In this document: piece after piece, positions 50,996 to 59,956 of the stretch
Position numbering within the stretch: position 1 is the stretch's first letter
Layout of the letters: the number at the start of each line of letters is the position of its first letter
NCBI RefSeq assembly: GCF_013402815.2
Contig: NZ_CP058601.1
Location: 3,906,001-3,970,000 of the forward strand
Direction of reading: 5' to 3'
Length of the DNA stretch: 64,000 nucleotides
Source: Natrinema halophilum
GTDB taxonomy: Archaea > Halobacteriota > Halobacteria > Halobacteriales > Natrialbaceae
Translations under genes and position numbers: made by a program
Notes under the pieces: generated by a model
What the model saw: only the letters and a program-made list of their open reading frames with translations
Databases searched by the model: none
Told to the model about the DNA's origin: nothing

Positions 50996-52495
50996 ATGGC
51001 TGACCAAACACCGCGACTCGGACTGGGAACGTACGATCAGGGCGACGAATGGGACCACACCGACACGGTCGAGGCGGTCGACGAACACGCGATCGTTCGC
51101 GGGCCGATCGCCGAGCGACCGGCGACGGGCGAATACGACGATGAGTTGTACCACGCGACCGACCAGGGGATCACCTGGCGCTGGGATGCCGCGAGCGAAG
51201 ACTGGACCTATTTCAGCGGCAATGGGTGTTCCGGCCAACCGGTCCCTGGTACGAGTCACTTCGAAACTGCAGAATTCGTCCAGGCGCGTACCGAGGAAAC
51301 ACCCGTATGGAACGTCGAGGCCCACGGGGTCGAGGGCGACGGGACGACCGAGGTCGGGCACGCCATCCACGACCTACTCGAAACGGTCGAGCAGGCGGGT
51401 GGTGGGATCGTGTACTTCCCGCCCGGGCGGTATTTGCTCGAGCGGACGCCGCTAGTGGGTGACGACACGATCGTCATGGGTGCCGGTCACTCGACCATCC
51501 TCGAGGGAATCCGCCCGGCCGGTGAGGAAGGGAAGGCGCTCATCTCCAACAGGGGCTACGACGTGACGGGATACGATGGCGCATCGAACTGGGGAATTTG
51601 TAACATCCGAATCGATACGCCGGAGACGACCGGGATCATGCCCGCGCACGCGAAAAACGTCCGACTGGAGAATATCTACGGCGACTACACCTACAATCAC
51701 CATATCGACATCGTCTCGTCCAAAAACGTCGTAGTCGACGGCTACTGGGCGACTCGAGGCGGAGAAAGCGGGTCGGACGCGCCGGTGCAGTTCGACGCTC
51801 AGTATTCGGGAGCATCTTGGAACGGCGTGTGGGACGGCAGTGAGTACAGCCTCGTCACGGACGACGACACACCGACCAGGAGTTGTACCCTCACAAACTT
51901 CGTGATTGATCCGTCGAACGGCCCCGAGCACGGGGTCCACCTCCACCACGGCGGTAACGAGTCGATCACGGTCACGAACGGCTATATCACCGGTTGCGAG
52001 TATACGGCGATCAGAGCCGACCCCAACGAGGTGGTCACAGATCTGACGATCAACGACGTCTCATGTATCAACAACGCGAGAGGGATCACGTTAGGCCAGA
52101 TCAAAAGCGGACGGCGAGAACTCACAGTCAGTAATACAACGATCAGGACCGACGATAGCGATCAGGCCGCCGGATCAGGGTTGTATGCTGCCGGATTCGA
52201 CGGTGCTGCCATCTCGAACGTGAGCGTCGACGGTGCGTTTACGAACGCGATCATCTTCGACCACATGGACGATCTGAAAATGTGCAATATAACCGCAAAA
52301 GGAGCGGACGATCAGGCGTTCCGATTCCGAGAGAACGTCGACGTGACACTCACGACTGCTCGAGCAGCGGACTGCGGTACCGTCGGCATCTACTCAGGAC
52401 CCGGCAGCAGCGTCGCCTATGGCGGCGTTACATTTGACAACGTTGAAAGCCGGGTAGAAGTTGACGGCGAGATTCGAGAGTGGAATTCGTCTTAA
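50996..52495 (+). CDS. Right-handed beta-helix (pectate-lyase-like) protein without signal peptide
   Basis: A 499-residue protein. After an unusual N-terminal domain of about 100 residues (with ATDQGITWRWDAASEDWTYF), the pectate-lyase-3 entry motif appears: VWNVEAHGVEGDGTTEVG, followed by VYFPPGRYLL. A long series of beta-helix coils follows (KNVRLENIYGDY, NGYITGCEYTAIRA, TAKGADDQAFRFRE). Such folds cleave or bind acidic polysaccharides, and the catalytic residues cannot be assigned. Lacking a signal peptide, it would remain inside unless joined to the upstream lipoprotein. Confidence 0.75.
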   Translation: MADQTPRLGLGTYDQGDEWDHTDTVEAVDEHAIVRGPIAERPATGEYDDELYHATDQGITWRWDAASEDWTYFSGNGCSGQPVPGTSHFETAEFVQARTEETPVWNVEAHGVEGDGTTEVGHAIHDLLETVEQAGGGIVYFPPGRYLLERTPLVGDDTIVMGAGHSTILEGIRPAGEEGKALISNRGYDVTGYDGASNWGICNIRIDTPETTGIMPAHAKNVRLENIYGDYTYNHHIDIVSSKNVVVDGYWATRGGESGSDAPVQFDAQYSGASWNGVWDGSEYSLVTDDDTPTRSCTLTNFVIDPSNGPEHGVHLHHGGNESITVTNGYITGCEYTAIRADPNEVVTDLTINDVSCINNARGITLGQIKSGRRELTVSNTTIRTDDSDQAAGSGLYAAGFDGAAISNVSVDGAFTNAIIFDHMDDLKMCNITAKGADDQAFRFRENVDVTLTTARAADCGTVGIYSGPGSSVAYGGVTFDNVESRVEVDGEIREWNSS

Positions 52496-53528
52496 GTATC
52501 TCGCGCTTTTTCACCGTACTACATTCCAGTGTTAAAACATAAAGGCCATTTTTCGATGTAGCATAATTCTCGAACTAAGAATCAAAGAGCGCCCTTCTGT
52601 GAGGCTACACAAAACAGCGATGCATGACGTGGCGACACCATTGAATCCTGCACCCCCGTTCGGTTACAGGGGTAACCGGGTCGCAATCTTCCGGCTTTTC
52701 CAGAAGATGGTCAATCAGAACAACCTGGATGAAGATCCTGTTAACAACTGACCGGATCGAGTCGGCACCATTTCGCAAAAATCATCGCCTGTGAAAAGAT
52801 GGAAGATGTTCCTTTAACAGCACAGCCGACAGAAAAATAGCTAGTGCCTTTCTCTCGAGTTCTATCACTATCTTGTCCGGGATGCCGATCACCCGGAACC
52901 TTGCACTCCGTATACATGAACAGCGTTGTCCGGTTTCCATTGAACGCTGCTCAAAATCCATCTGTCCGAGGATTGCTGCAAACTTCATTCATCGTGTCAT
53001 CAACTGCAGTTTCTAGCTCTGTGATTGCAAATTACGATCTTGCATACACTACATAAACGATGGCAGAATTCGACCATGTCGGACAGCGAAGCGCTTTCCC
53101 GATTTCTGAAACCGTTTTTACGGCTGCATTCGTGGAGCGGAGAGTCTCGATTACTGCGGAGACTACCAGAAGCGCTGGAGTAGCTCAGGCTGGCAACGAA
53201 ACTGGGATACAGGGGGAAATATCGATTGCTTTTGATCGGCATTGAAATCACCGATACCAACAGGTACACCACTTCTGCCAACTGCTTTCACAAGCTGAGT
53301 GCTCCTTCATTTCCGCTGAGAGGATATCTTTAGGTGTCTAAAAAATCGCTCTCGTCTCTGTCCTGGGCCTGTATTCTGGACTGAGTGACGTATTTAATGC
53401 ATAGATAATGAAGTGTTCTTTCATCCTCTCCGAAGGTAGATACGTGGTGCAACGAACGATGCCGCTGCTTCGATCTTTCAGTAGCGGTCGAACGGGAATA
53501 CTGGCTGTAAACGAAATTCAATGAAACG
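52496..53528. other. Long AT-rich gap without recognisable genes
   Basis: About 1 kb between the beta-helix and phosphodiesterase genes. All frames are short and show no haloarchaeal codon bias or family match. Small hairpins occur, for example CGGTTAC/GTAACCG in the first 200 nt. It may be a decayed insertion or a remnant of a lost gene, but no terminal repeats were found. Confidence 0.45.
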
Positions 53529-55214
53529 ATGACTCGGACGTTTCGCCGTGAGGAGGCTGCATTGACTGGGAGTGACGCGAGCGAATCAATCGATCTAGAG
53601 ACGCTGCTTATCGGTATCGATGCGGGCTGTTTGCCGGTCTTCGAGCGGTTGATCGAGGCCGATCGGATTCCGACCATCGAACGGCTCTGTTCTGAAGGTG
53701 TCTCGGCACCACTCGAGTCACAGATCCCACCGTGGACACCGAGTGCCTGGCCGTCGGTCTACACCGGGGTAAACCCAGGAAAACACGGTGTAGTCGGCTT
53801 CGTCGGTTACGATGGGTACGACTGGCACGTGACGAGCAATGACGACGTTCACGAACACCCATTGTGGTCGCTTTTGGATCGACACGACCGCTCGAGCGTC
53901 GTCGTCAACGCGCCGGTTACACATCCTCCAGACGAGTTCGACGGGGCGGTGCTTCCCGGATTCCTCGGTCCGGAGGATCCGACATGCCACCCGGAGGGAT
54001 TACTGGACGACGTTCGCGACGCGATCGGAGAATATCGCGTCTATCCCCGGTATACGCGCGACGACGATTCGCTCGCTGACGATGCGAAAATAGACGAGTA
54101 CCTGAACCTGATTCGGATGCGTGGCGAGGCATTTCGTTATCTCACCGCCCACTTCGAGCCGGATTTCGGGTTCGTCCAGTTTCAGAAAACGGACACGGTT
54201 TTCCACGAATTCGAGGGAAACGAAGAATACGTCGAACGGGTCTACGAGGGAACAGATGCGCAAATCGAAGCGATTCTCGAGGCGTGCGATCCGGACCGCG
54301 TCTTCATCGTAAGCGACCACGGAATGGGTCCCTACGACGGCTACGAATTCAGAATCAACGAGTTTCTTCGTGATGAGGGATATCTGGAGTCGACGACCGG
54401 CGGCAAGGGAATGCCGTCCTGGACACCGATGCGGAGGCGGCTTCGCGAGGGCGAAGAGGCAGAAACGTGGGAGCCGGGGACGGTCGCACGCGCAGCGTCA
54501 GTGGCCGCACGGTTTGGCCTTACCGCTCGTCGAATCAGGGCCGTTCTCGAGCGGGTTGGGATGGCCGAGCTCGCAACGAAGTACGCGCCGGGTGGCGTTA
54601 CCCGGACAGCAAACGAACAGGTAGATTTCGCCAAATCGGAGGCCTACGTCCGCGCCAGAACGGAGCTCGGAGTTCGGATAAACCTCGAGGGGCGAGATCC
54701 ACAGGGCATCGTTCGTCAAGATGCATATGAACAGCTTCGCGAGGATCTCATTCGCCGGCTACAGGCCGTCGAAACGCCCGACGGCGAACCACTCTTCGAG
54801 ACCGTCGCGCCGCGGGAGCAGTACTTCCACGGCAACGAAATTGATGAGACCGTCGACATCGTCACGATTCCCGCCGATTTCGAACACGGTCTCTCTGAGC
54901 AGCTAGGCGACGGCGATTACTTCGCTCCGGCCGAGCCCTGGAATCACAAACTCGACGGCGTCTTCGTGGCAGCGGGCGAAGGAATCGACGAAGACGCCCC
55001 ACTCGAGCGAGCACATCTCTTCGACGTTGCACCGACGATCATGGCAGCGATGGGACTTCCCTATAGCGACCGGATGGACGGAAGCGTCGTTCCCGTTGTC
55101 GACCCGGTTGAACCGACTACCTATCCAGCATACGACGATCAGAGTACGGAACGACGCCGGGAAACCGACGATTCGGTAACCGATCGGTTGGCCGATTTGG
55201 GGTATATGAACTGA
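53529..55214 (+). CDS. Alkaline-phosphatase-superfamily phosphodiesterase (type I nucleotide pyrophosphatase-like)
   Basis: A 561-residue metalloenzyme. The N-terminal metal Asp is in LLIGIDAGC (Asp31), the probable nucleophile Thr in PPWTPSAWPSVYTG (Thr70), and later ligands in FIVSDHGMGPYDG and around LDGVFVAAGEG...HLFDVAPTIMAAMGLP. Haloarchaeal homologues commonly sit in surface-glycan gene regions and may act on sugar-phosphate or nucleotide linkages; the substrate here is unknown. There is no signal peptide. Confidence 0.8.
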   Translation: MTRTFRREEAALTGSDASESIDLETLLIGIDAGCLPVFERLIEADRIPTIERLCSEGVSAPLESQIPPWTPSAWPSVYTGVNPGKHGVVGFVGYDGYDWHVTSNDDVHEHPLWSLLDRHDRSSVVVNAPVTHPPDEFDGAVLPGFLGPEDPTCHPEGLLDDVRDAIGEYRVYPRYTRDDDSLADDAKIDEYLNLIRMRGEAFRYLTAHFEPDFGFVQFQKTDTVFHEFEGNEEYVERVYEGTDAQIEAILEACDPDRVFIVSDHGMGPYDGYEFRINEFLRDEGYLESTTGGKGMPSWTPMRRRLREGEEAETWEPGTVARAASVAARFGLTARRIRAVLERVGMAELATKYAPGGVTRTANEQVDFAKSEAYVRARTELGVRINLEGRDPQGIVRQDAYEQLREDLIRRLQAVETPDGEPLFETVAPREQYFHGNEIDETVDIVTIPADFEHGLSEQLGDGDYFAPAEPWNHKLDGVFVAAGEGIDEDAPLERAHLFDVAPTIMAAMGLPYSDRMDGSVVPVVDPVEPTTYPAYDDQSTERRRETDDSVTDRLADLGYMN

Positions 55215-55266
55215 GGTTGTCAACCAATTGGATCGTTCGAGTCAGGACAATCGTCGTTTATCCTCG

Positions 55267-55275
55267 CTATAAGTA
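55267..55275 (+). promoter_or_regulatory. TATA box of the second HTH_10 regulator
   Basis: The sequence tataagtat lies about 40 nt before ATG 55312, giving a predicted leader of roughly 15 nt. Confidence 0.5.
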
Positions 55276-55311
55276 TAGAAACCAACCGTCGCATTACGAC
55301 ACCGACACCGT

Positions 55312-55974
55312 ATGGGATTTATCGCTGAGATCCACCTCGCTCACGACGAACTGCCGTTGGCACCCACGATAGAACGGTGCGGTAGCGTAACGCTCAGATA
55401 CGAGTACGAGACGACGAGCGATACTCGACGTATCCAGTTCGTTTCCGCCTTCGAAGACGAGTCCACGGCTCTCGTAGAGTCGATGGCTACCGACCCGACC
55501 GTTTCGAACCCGGAGTGCATCGCAACGTTCGAGAATCGATCGATCTATCGCATCGTCGTCGATACTGACTTCGTGATCGTTCCGGATCGGTGTGCCGAGT
55601 ACGGATTGTACGTATTTACGATCACAAGCGGCGATAATGGGTGGGTCATCCGGGCACATCTTCCGGACCGCGATGCACTGACCGCGTTCCGGAAGTGGTG
55701 TCGCGACCGCGAGATTTCCTTCCATGTGAATCAGTTGTACGACTCCTCAGTATCGGACGATCGATCGTACTTTTTAACCGAACGCCAACACGAGATACTC
55801 ACGATCGCGTACTATGCTGGTTACTTTGAGGTTCCACGAGGCGTCACACAAGATGCCCTCGCCGAACGGCTCGGCATTTCGGATTCAGCGGTTTCTCAGC
55901 GGCTTCGGCGCGCCATTTCTGAACTGATTACCGCAACACTCGAGAATAATTGTACACCTGCTGATTACAGCTGA
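55312..55974 (+). CDS. HTH_10 (bacterio-opsin activator-type) regulator
   Basis: A 220-residue regulator. The N-terminal 150 residues form the Bat-like sensor domain (MGFIAEIHLAHDELPLAPTI). The C-terminal HTH_10 domain begins FLTERQHEILTIAYYAGYFE and holds RLGISDSAVSQRLRRAISEL. It lies between the phosphodiesterase and the second beta-helix gene and is a candidate regulator of the surface-glycan genes; no target site is proved. Confidence 0.82.
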   Translation: MGFIAEIHLAHDELPLAPTIERCGSVTLRYEYETTSDTRRIQFVSAFEDESTALVESMATDPTVSNPECIATFENRSIYRIVVDTDFVIVPDRCAEYGLYVFTITSGDNGWVIRAHLPDRDALTAFRKWCRDREISFHVNQLYDSSVSDDRSYFLTERQHEILTIAYYAGYFEVPRGVTQDALAERLGISDSAVSQRLRRAISELITATLENNCTPADYS

Positions 55975-56030
55975 GTCTAGTTGGCGAATTACGTACACTT
56001 CTTGCCAGTACTCCTGCCCGTCGTGCCAAC

Positions 56031-56047
56031 GGGTTTGGACCAAACCC
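56031..56047. promoter_or_regulatory. 17-bp perfect palindrome, possible operator
   Basis: GGGTTTGG and CCAAACCC flank a single central base. It lies 57 nt after the HTH_10 stop and 200 nt before the Tat beta-helix gene. The compact symmetry suits a dimeric regulator, though no factor is identified. Confidence 0.4.
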
Positions 56048-56246
56048 ATGGACGGAAGTGACCGTCGTCAACGAATACCTCGATTCGAGTGGATTACGGC
56101 TACTCGCTCCCTTTAAATCAGATAATATTCATTTCTCGCGAATAAATTATGTCATGATTGTAACCGTCTGTGGGCTAACTTAAAGACTTGCTATCCGAAC
56201 CCCTAGCTACTGGTCCCATTCATTACTCACAATAAACTGACTTTCA

Positions 56247-57896
56247 ATGTCGGAACGAAGTGGAATGCGGCGTTCAAATGGTGACGGTTCTGGCCGTGAT
56301 ATGTCGACTGGCAGGGGTGATCGTCGGCAGTCAGTCGCGGAATCGACTTCACAGCAGCAATCGAGGCGGGCGGTTTTGAGGGGGACCGCGGCCGCGTGCG
56401 CTGCCACGGTCGGATTAGCATCGACAGCAAGCGCATCATCGGATCCGTTCGGACAGTACTACGACGACTATCGGACCGTCGTTGACGTTACAGATGTCGG
56501 AGCCGACGACACCGGGAACGAATCGATTACGCCTGTTCTCGAGGAACTTCGGGGGGACGACAGGCTGCTCGTGTTTCCTGAGGGACGGTACCGCATGGAC
56601 GAGCAATTTCGGTTTACCGGTTTTGATAACTTCGGACTCGTCGGACAAAACGCGACACTTGTTCCGGCGAACTACTACAATTTCGCTGGCCCGCAATATC
56701 GATTATTCCGTCTCGGACTCTCTGATCGCCCAGGAAAGCGCATCCGATTTGAGGGATTTGATATCGACCAGTCAGCATCTAACACCGGCATCAGGACGAT
56801 CGAAGCGTTCGCATCCGACCGGTTAGAGGTCCGAAATATAACGATCCTCGGACAGCACGACAGTGGTACGTGGGGTCCTGGACGATTCAACCTTACCGAT
56901 TCTAGTAGCACAGGAATCGTCGATCAGTTTTGGGCGCCCGACGGCGGTGCATGGATCAACGATACGCCGTCTGCGGGAGACCGCTGGCGCGGCCCAACTG
57001 GCATCGTCGCCAATCAGAATCGGGGAACGCTCAAATTCAAGCACTGCTGGCTCGGCGCGTTTCCGGACAACGGACTCTATGCGACGAGTAACAGTGGCAA
57101 AATCATCGTTCATGGGGGGCTCTACCGGAATTGCAACGGAGCCAACGTTCGCATCGGTGGCCAGAACAGTGAGATTCGGTGGCCGACCGTCGAAGTCGAT
57201 TCGATGCGGCCGGAGGACCGGTCCCAGCGGGGTATCCGAATCGAAAACGGAAGCGGCTTCGAGATTTACGGTGCTGCGATCACGAACACGGCTCCGGAGC
57301 CAACGAGTCACGCGATTTCGGTGATGAACACGTGCCAAAGCGCGAGGATCGAAAACACTCAAATCGAAGTGCGGGGGTCAGAAATCAACCACGGAGTCGT
57401 CCTTTCTCCGAATTGTGGGGAGACGACCCTGGTTGACACGACGATTACTCACGAAACCGCAGGTGGACACCCACTCTGGATTCAGGACACCGATCGGACT
57501 GATCCGATACTCGCGGAGCACCTGACGATTAGGGGTGAAGCTGGAGATGCAAGCGGTTTTCGTGATAGTATTCGCTGCGAACGGGATAATTGTCGGTTCA
57601 ACAACATAGACGTCAAACAAACTGGCAGGAACGGTGCGAACCGAAACGCCGTGGTCAATACGGGAAGCAATTTCACGGTCTACAAGAGCGAACTGCGTGC
57701 CGATCGATATCCCTACATAGACATCGGTTCCGACGCGCTCGTTCGCGATTCGTACCTCGAGTCGTCGGGAAGCCACGAAGCAGTGTGTCTGTACTCCTCG
57801 TCGCAAAACCCATCTTTCAAGAAAAACCAGTTAATCGACGGAATTCGTGATTACGGTGCGAATTATGTCACGACCTGGTCGAACAGCTACAACTAG
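56247..57896 (+). CDS. Tat-exported right-handed beta-helix protein
   Basis: A 549-residue secreted protein. A polar stretch of about 38 residues precedes the Tat motif SRRAVLRG (39-46) and a cleavage-like AxA near 63. The mature part is a parallel beta-helix: VDVTDVGADDTGNESI and LLVFPEGRYRMDEQFRF at the entry, then coils such as SGKIIVHGGLYRNCNGANV and ARIENTQIEVRG. It resembles pectate-lyase-like surface proteins that bind or cut polysaccharide. There is no lipobox. Confidence 0.78.
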   Translation: MSERSGMRRSNGDGSGRDMSTGRGDRRQSVAESTSQQQSRRAVLRGTAAACAATVGLASTASASSDPFGQYYDDYRTVVDVTDVGADDTGNESITPVLEELRGDDRLLVFPEGRYRMDEQFRFTGFDNFGLVGQNATLVPANYYNFAGPQYRLFRLGLSDRPGKRIRFEGFDIDQSASNTGIRTIEAFASDRLEVRNITILGQHDSGTWGPGRFNLTDSSSTGIVDQFWAPDGGAWINDTPSAGDRWRGPTGIVANQNRGTLKFKHCWLGAFPDNGLYATSNSGKIIVHGGLYRNCNGANVRIGGQNSEIRWPTVEVDSMRPEDRSQRGIRIENGSGFEIYGAAITNTAPEPTSHAISVMNTCQSARIENTQIEVRGSEINHGVVLSPNCGETTLVDTTITHETAGGHPLWIQDTDRTDPILAEHLTIRGEAGDASGFRDSIRCERDNCRFNNIDVKQTGRNGANRNAVVNTGSNFTVYKSELRADRYPYIDIGSDALVRDSYLESSGSHEAVCLYSSSQNPSFKKNQLIDGIRDYGANYVTTWSNSYN

Positions 57897-58046
57897 TTGG
57901 ATACTCGCCTATTCTGGAGCGCCCCTCTGAGGAGACTGGGCCCAGTAGCTTCCCACGGTCGTTTAACCGCCGTATAATAACCCCTGTCGTTGCCATCCGA
58001 TTAGTATAGTGAGCCCGTCGGATGATGAGTGTATGTCGGCAAGGGT

Positions 58047-58076
58047 GGCTGTCAACTGGCAGCCTGAGTCTCTCAG
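58047..58076 (+). promoter_or_regulatory. Two adjacent hairpins just upstream of the flippase start
   Basis: A 7-bp stem (GGCTGTC with GGCAGCC, one G-U) is followed at once by a 5-bp stem (CTGAG with CTCAG, 3-nt loop). The pair ends 9 nt before ATG 58086 and would lie in the mRNA leader. Confidence 0.35.
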
Positions 58077-58085
58077 AGTGAAACT

Positions 58086-59723
58086 ATGAACAGAAGCCTG
58101 GCAAGCGGTGTCTTCTCAGTCGTTAGTGCAAAAATCATCGTTCTCTTTGTTACTGCACTCTCAACGCCGCTCCTATACAGATTCCTTGGCGCATCGGCAT
58201 TCGGGGAATATGCAATTTTGCTCTCAGTTTTCGCGATTTACATGATCTTCATTAGCTCAGGAATCACTGATGGTGTCAGAAAATTCCTTGCCGAAGACCG
58301 CGGCGTAGCTAATTGGAGCGAACATGTCGTCGGATTTTACTTTCGATTAGCGGTTCTCCTTTCCGTCCTCGGCGCCCTGTTGCTGGTTATTGCGACCAGA
58401 TTCGGCCTCGTCTCCGCCGCATTTGGATCTGAATTATCAGTGTATTTTTATGTCCTGGCCGCGCTCGTCGTTTCCGCACAGTTTCGCGACTACGCTCGAA
58501 AGACGCTCATGGGATTCGGTCTCGAGCGGTATTCTGAGCCGCTGAAAATCCTTGATAAAGTCGGTTTCGTCGTGATCGCGATTCCATTGACGTACGCCGG
58601 TGTCGGGGTGATGGGGGCACTCGCGGGACATCTGATCGCGAGCCTCCTGGTCGCCGCAGTAGGACTGACACTCGTTCACCGCCAGGTCCCGTTGTCGTGC
58701 GTGTTCAGCAGTCCTCCGGAACGATTCCCCCGAAAGAAAATGCTGACGTTCAATTCGATGAGCATCGCGTTGATATTCCTACTGATGTCGCTCTATCACA
58801 TCGACATCATGATGCTCCACAGATTCCGCGAAAGTGCAGCGGTTGGGAACTACAAGGCGGCGCTCACAATAGCGGAATTTCTCTGGTTCGTTCCGATGGC
58901 GATTCAGACGGTATTCGTCCACTCGACGTCGGAACTATGGTCGCAGAACCGCCTTCGAGAGATCTCCGAACTGGCATCTCGGACGACGCGCTATACGTTT
59001 CTGGTGACGGCCGTCATGGCCGTCGGACTAGCGGCATTGGCGGATGTCGCAGTGCCGCTTTACTTCGGTGTCGAAGCCATGCCTGCGATCACGCCCCTAT
59101 TGTTGTTGCTCCCGGGCGCACTCGGATTCGCGCTTGCTCGTCCGATCCTTGCGATTTCGCAAGGGGAGGGGACGCTTCGGTATCCGGTCGCGGCCACCGG
59201 TGGTGCAGCGATGATTAATTTCGTACTCAACGCCGTCCTTATTCCTCCTTTCGGGATGGAAGGTGCGGCTATCGCGACCAGTATTGGGTACGGTTCGATG
59301 TTCCTGTTTCACTGCTGGAGCGCCCGCCATGTCGGCTTCGATCCGCTCGCAGATGCACGCCTCGTTCGGGCAACGCTGACTGCCGTTCTCGCGGCTGGTC
59401 CGATCCTCGCCCTCTCGACGGTGATCACGAATCCGTGGATCGCACTCGCAGTCGTTCCGCCCGTCGGGTTGCTGATATTCGTCACGTTTGCGTTACTGGT
59501 CGGTGCACTGGACCCGGCCGAGCCGTTCGAGGTGCTTTCGGCCTTTCCCGATCCGATCGGCGCGAAGGCCGATGAGGTCTACAGGTGGCTCGTAGGCGGC
59601 GAGAGTACCGAGGCGTCCCCTAACTGGTTGCAGAGCCTGCTATTCGTCGCCGGACTCTCGCTGTTACTCTCCGGTCTCGCGTTCGGAATTCTCGAACCAG
59701 GGATACAGACCGTGGCACCGTAA
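58086..59723 (+). CDS. Wzx-like polysaccharide/lipid-linked oligosaccharide flippase
   Basis: A 545-residue membrane protein with about 14 spans, of the MATE/MVF (polysaccharide biosynthesis, RfbX-like) type. The N-terminus reads LLYRFLGASAFGEYAILLSV, and the C-terminal half has AITPLLLLLPGALGFALARP. Such proteins move lipid-linked glycans across the membrane for S-layer glycosylation or exopolysaccharide. A charged loop and a last span (SLLFVAGLSLLLSGLAFGI) end it. Neighbouring glycosyltransferase and glycan-active proteins support the role. Confidence 0.87.
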   Translation: MNRSLASGVFSVVSAKIIVLFVTALSTPLLYRFLGASAFGEYAILLSVFAIYMIFISSGITDGVRKFLAEDRGVANWSEHVVGFYFRLAVLLSVLGALLLVIATRFGLVSAAFGSELSVYFYVLAALVVSAQFRDYARKTLMGFGLERYSEPLKILDKVGFVVIAIPLTYAGVGVMGALAGHLIASLLVAAVGLTLVHRQVPLSCVFSSPPERFPRKKMLTFNSMSIALIFLLMSLYHIDIMMLHRFRESAAVGNYKAALTIAEFLWFVPMAIQTVFVHSTSELWSQNRLREISELASRTTRYTFLVTAVMAVGLAALADVAVPLYFGVEAMPAITPLLLLLPGALGFALARPILAISQGEGTLRYPVAATGGAAMINFVLNAVLIPPFGMEGAAIATSIGYGSMFLFHCWSARHVGFDPLADARLVRATLTAVLAAGPILALSTVITNPWIALAVVPPVGLLIFVTFALLVGALDPAEPFEVLSAFPDPIGAKADEVYRWLVGGESTEASPNWLQSLLFVAGLSLLLSGLAFGILEPGIQTVAP

Positions 59724-59819
59724 CGGAGCGAGGGACGAGGTTCGCGTTTCAATGCCCGTTCCACACGGCTTTGCGATTGAACGCTTCGTTCAGGTTCGGA
59801 TACTGCACGGTGAGTCGAC

Positions 59820-59835
59820 CCGAGTATCTACTCGG
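59820..59835. repeat. 16-bp inverted repeat in a convergent gap
   Basis: CCGAGTA and TACTCGG flank a 2-nt centre between the convergent flippase and deacetylase-like genes. It may help termination. No other signal is seen in this 233-nt gap. Confidence 0.35.
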
Positions 59836-59956
59836 CACAGAACCAGTGGTATTGCGGAAGCAAGAAATCTACCGACGAAAACTGTCGACAGCGGACAGTA
59901 CTTCGAAGCGACTCCGCGGTCGGCGGTGATGCGTATCGAATCACTGTCTGCCCACG

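Noticed and set aside
53000-53281. 93-codon minus-strand frame in the AT-rich gap
   Set aside because: No codon bias, no recognisable motif and no start signal; treated as chance.
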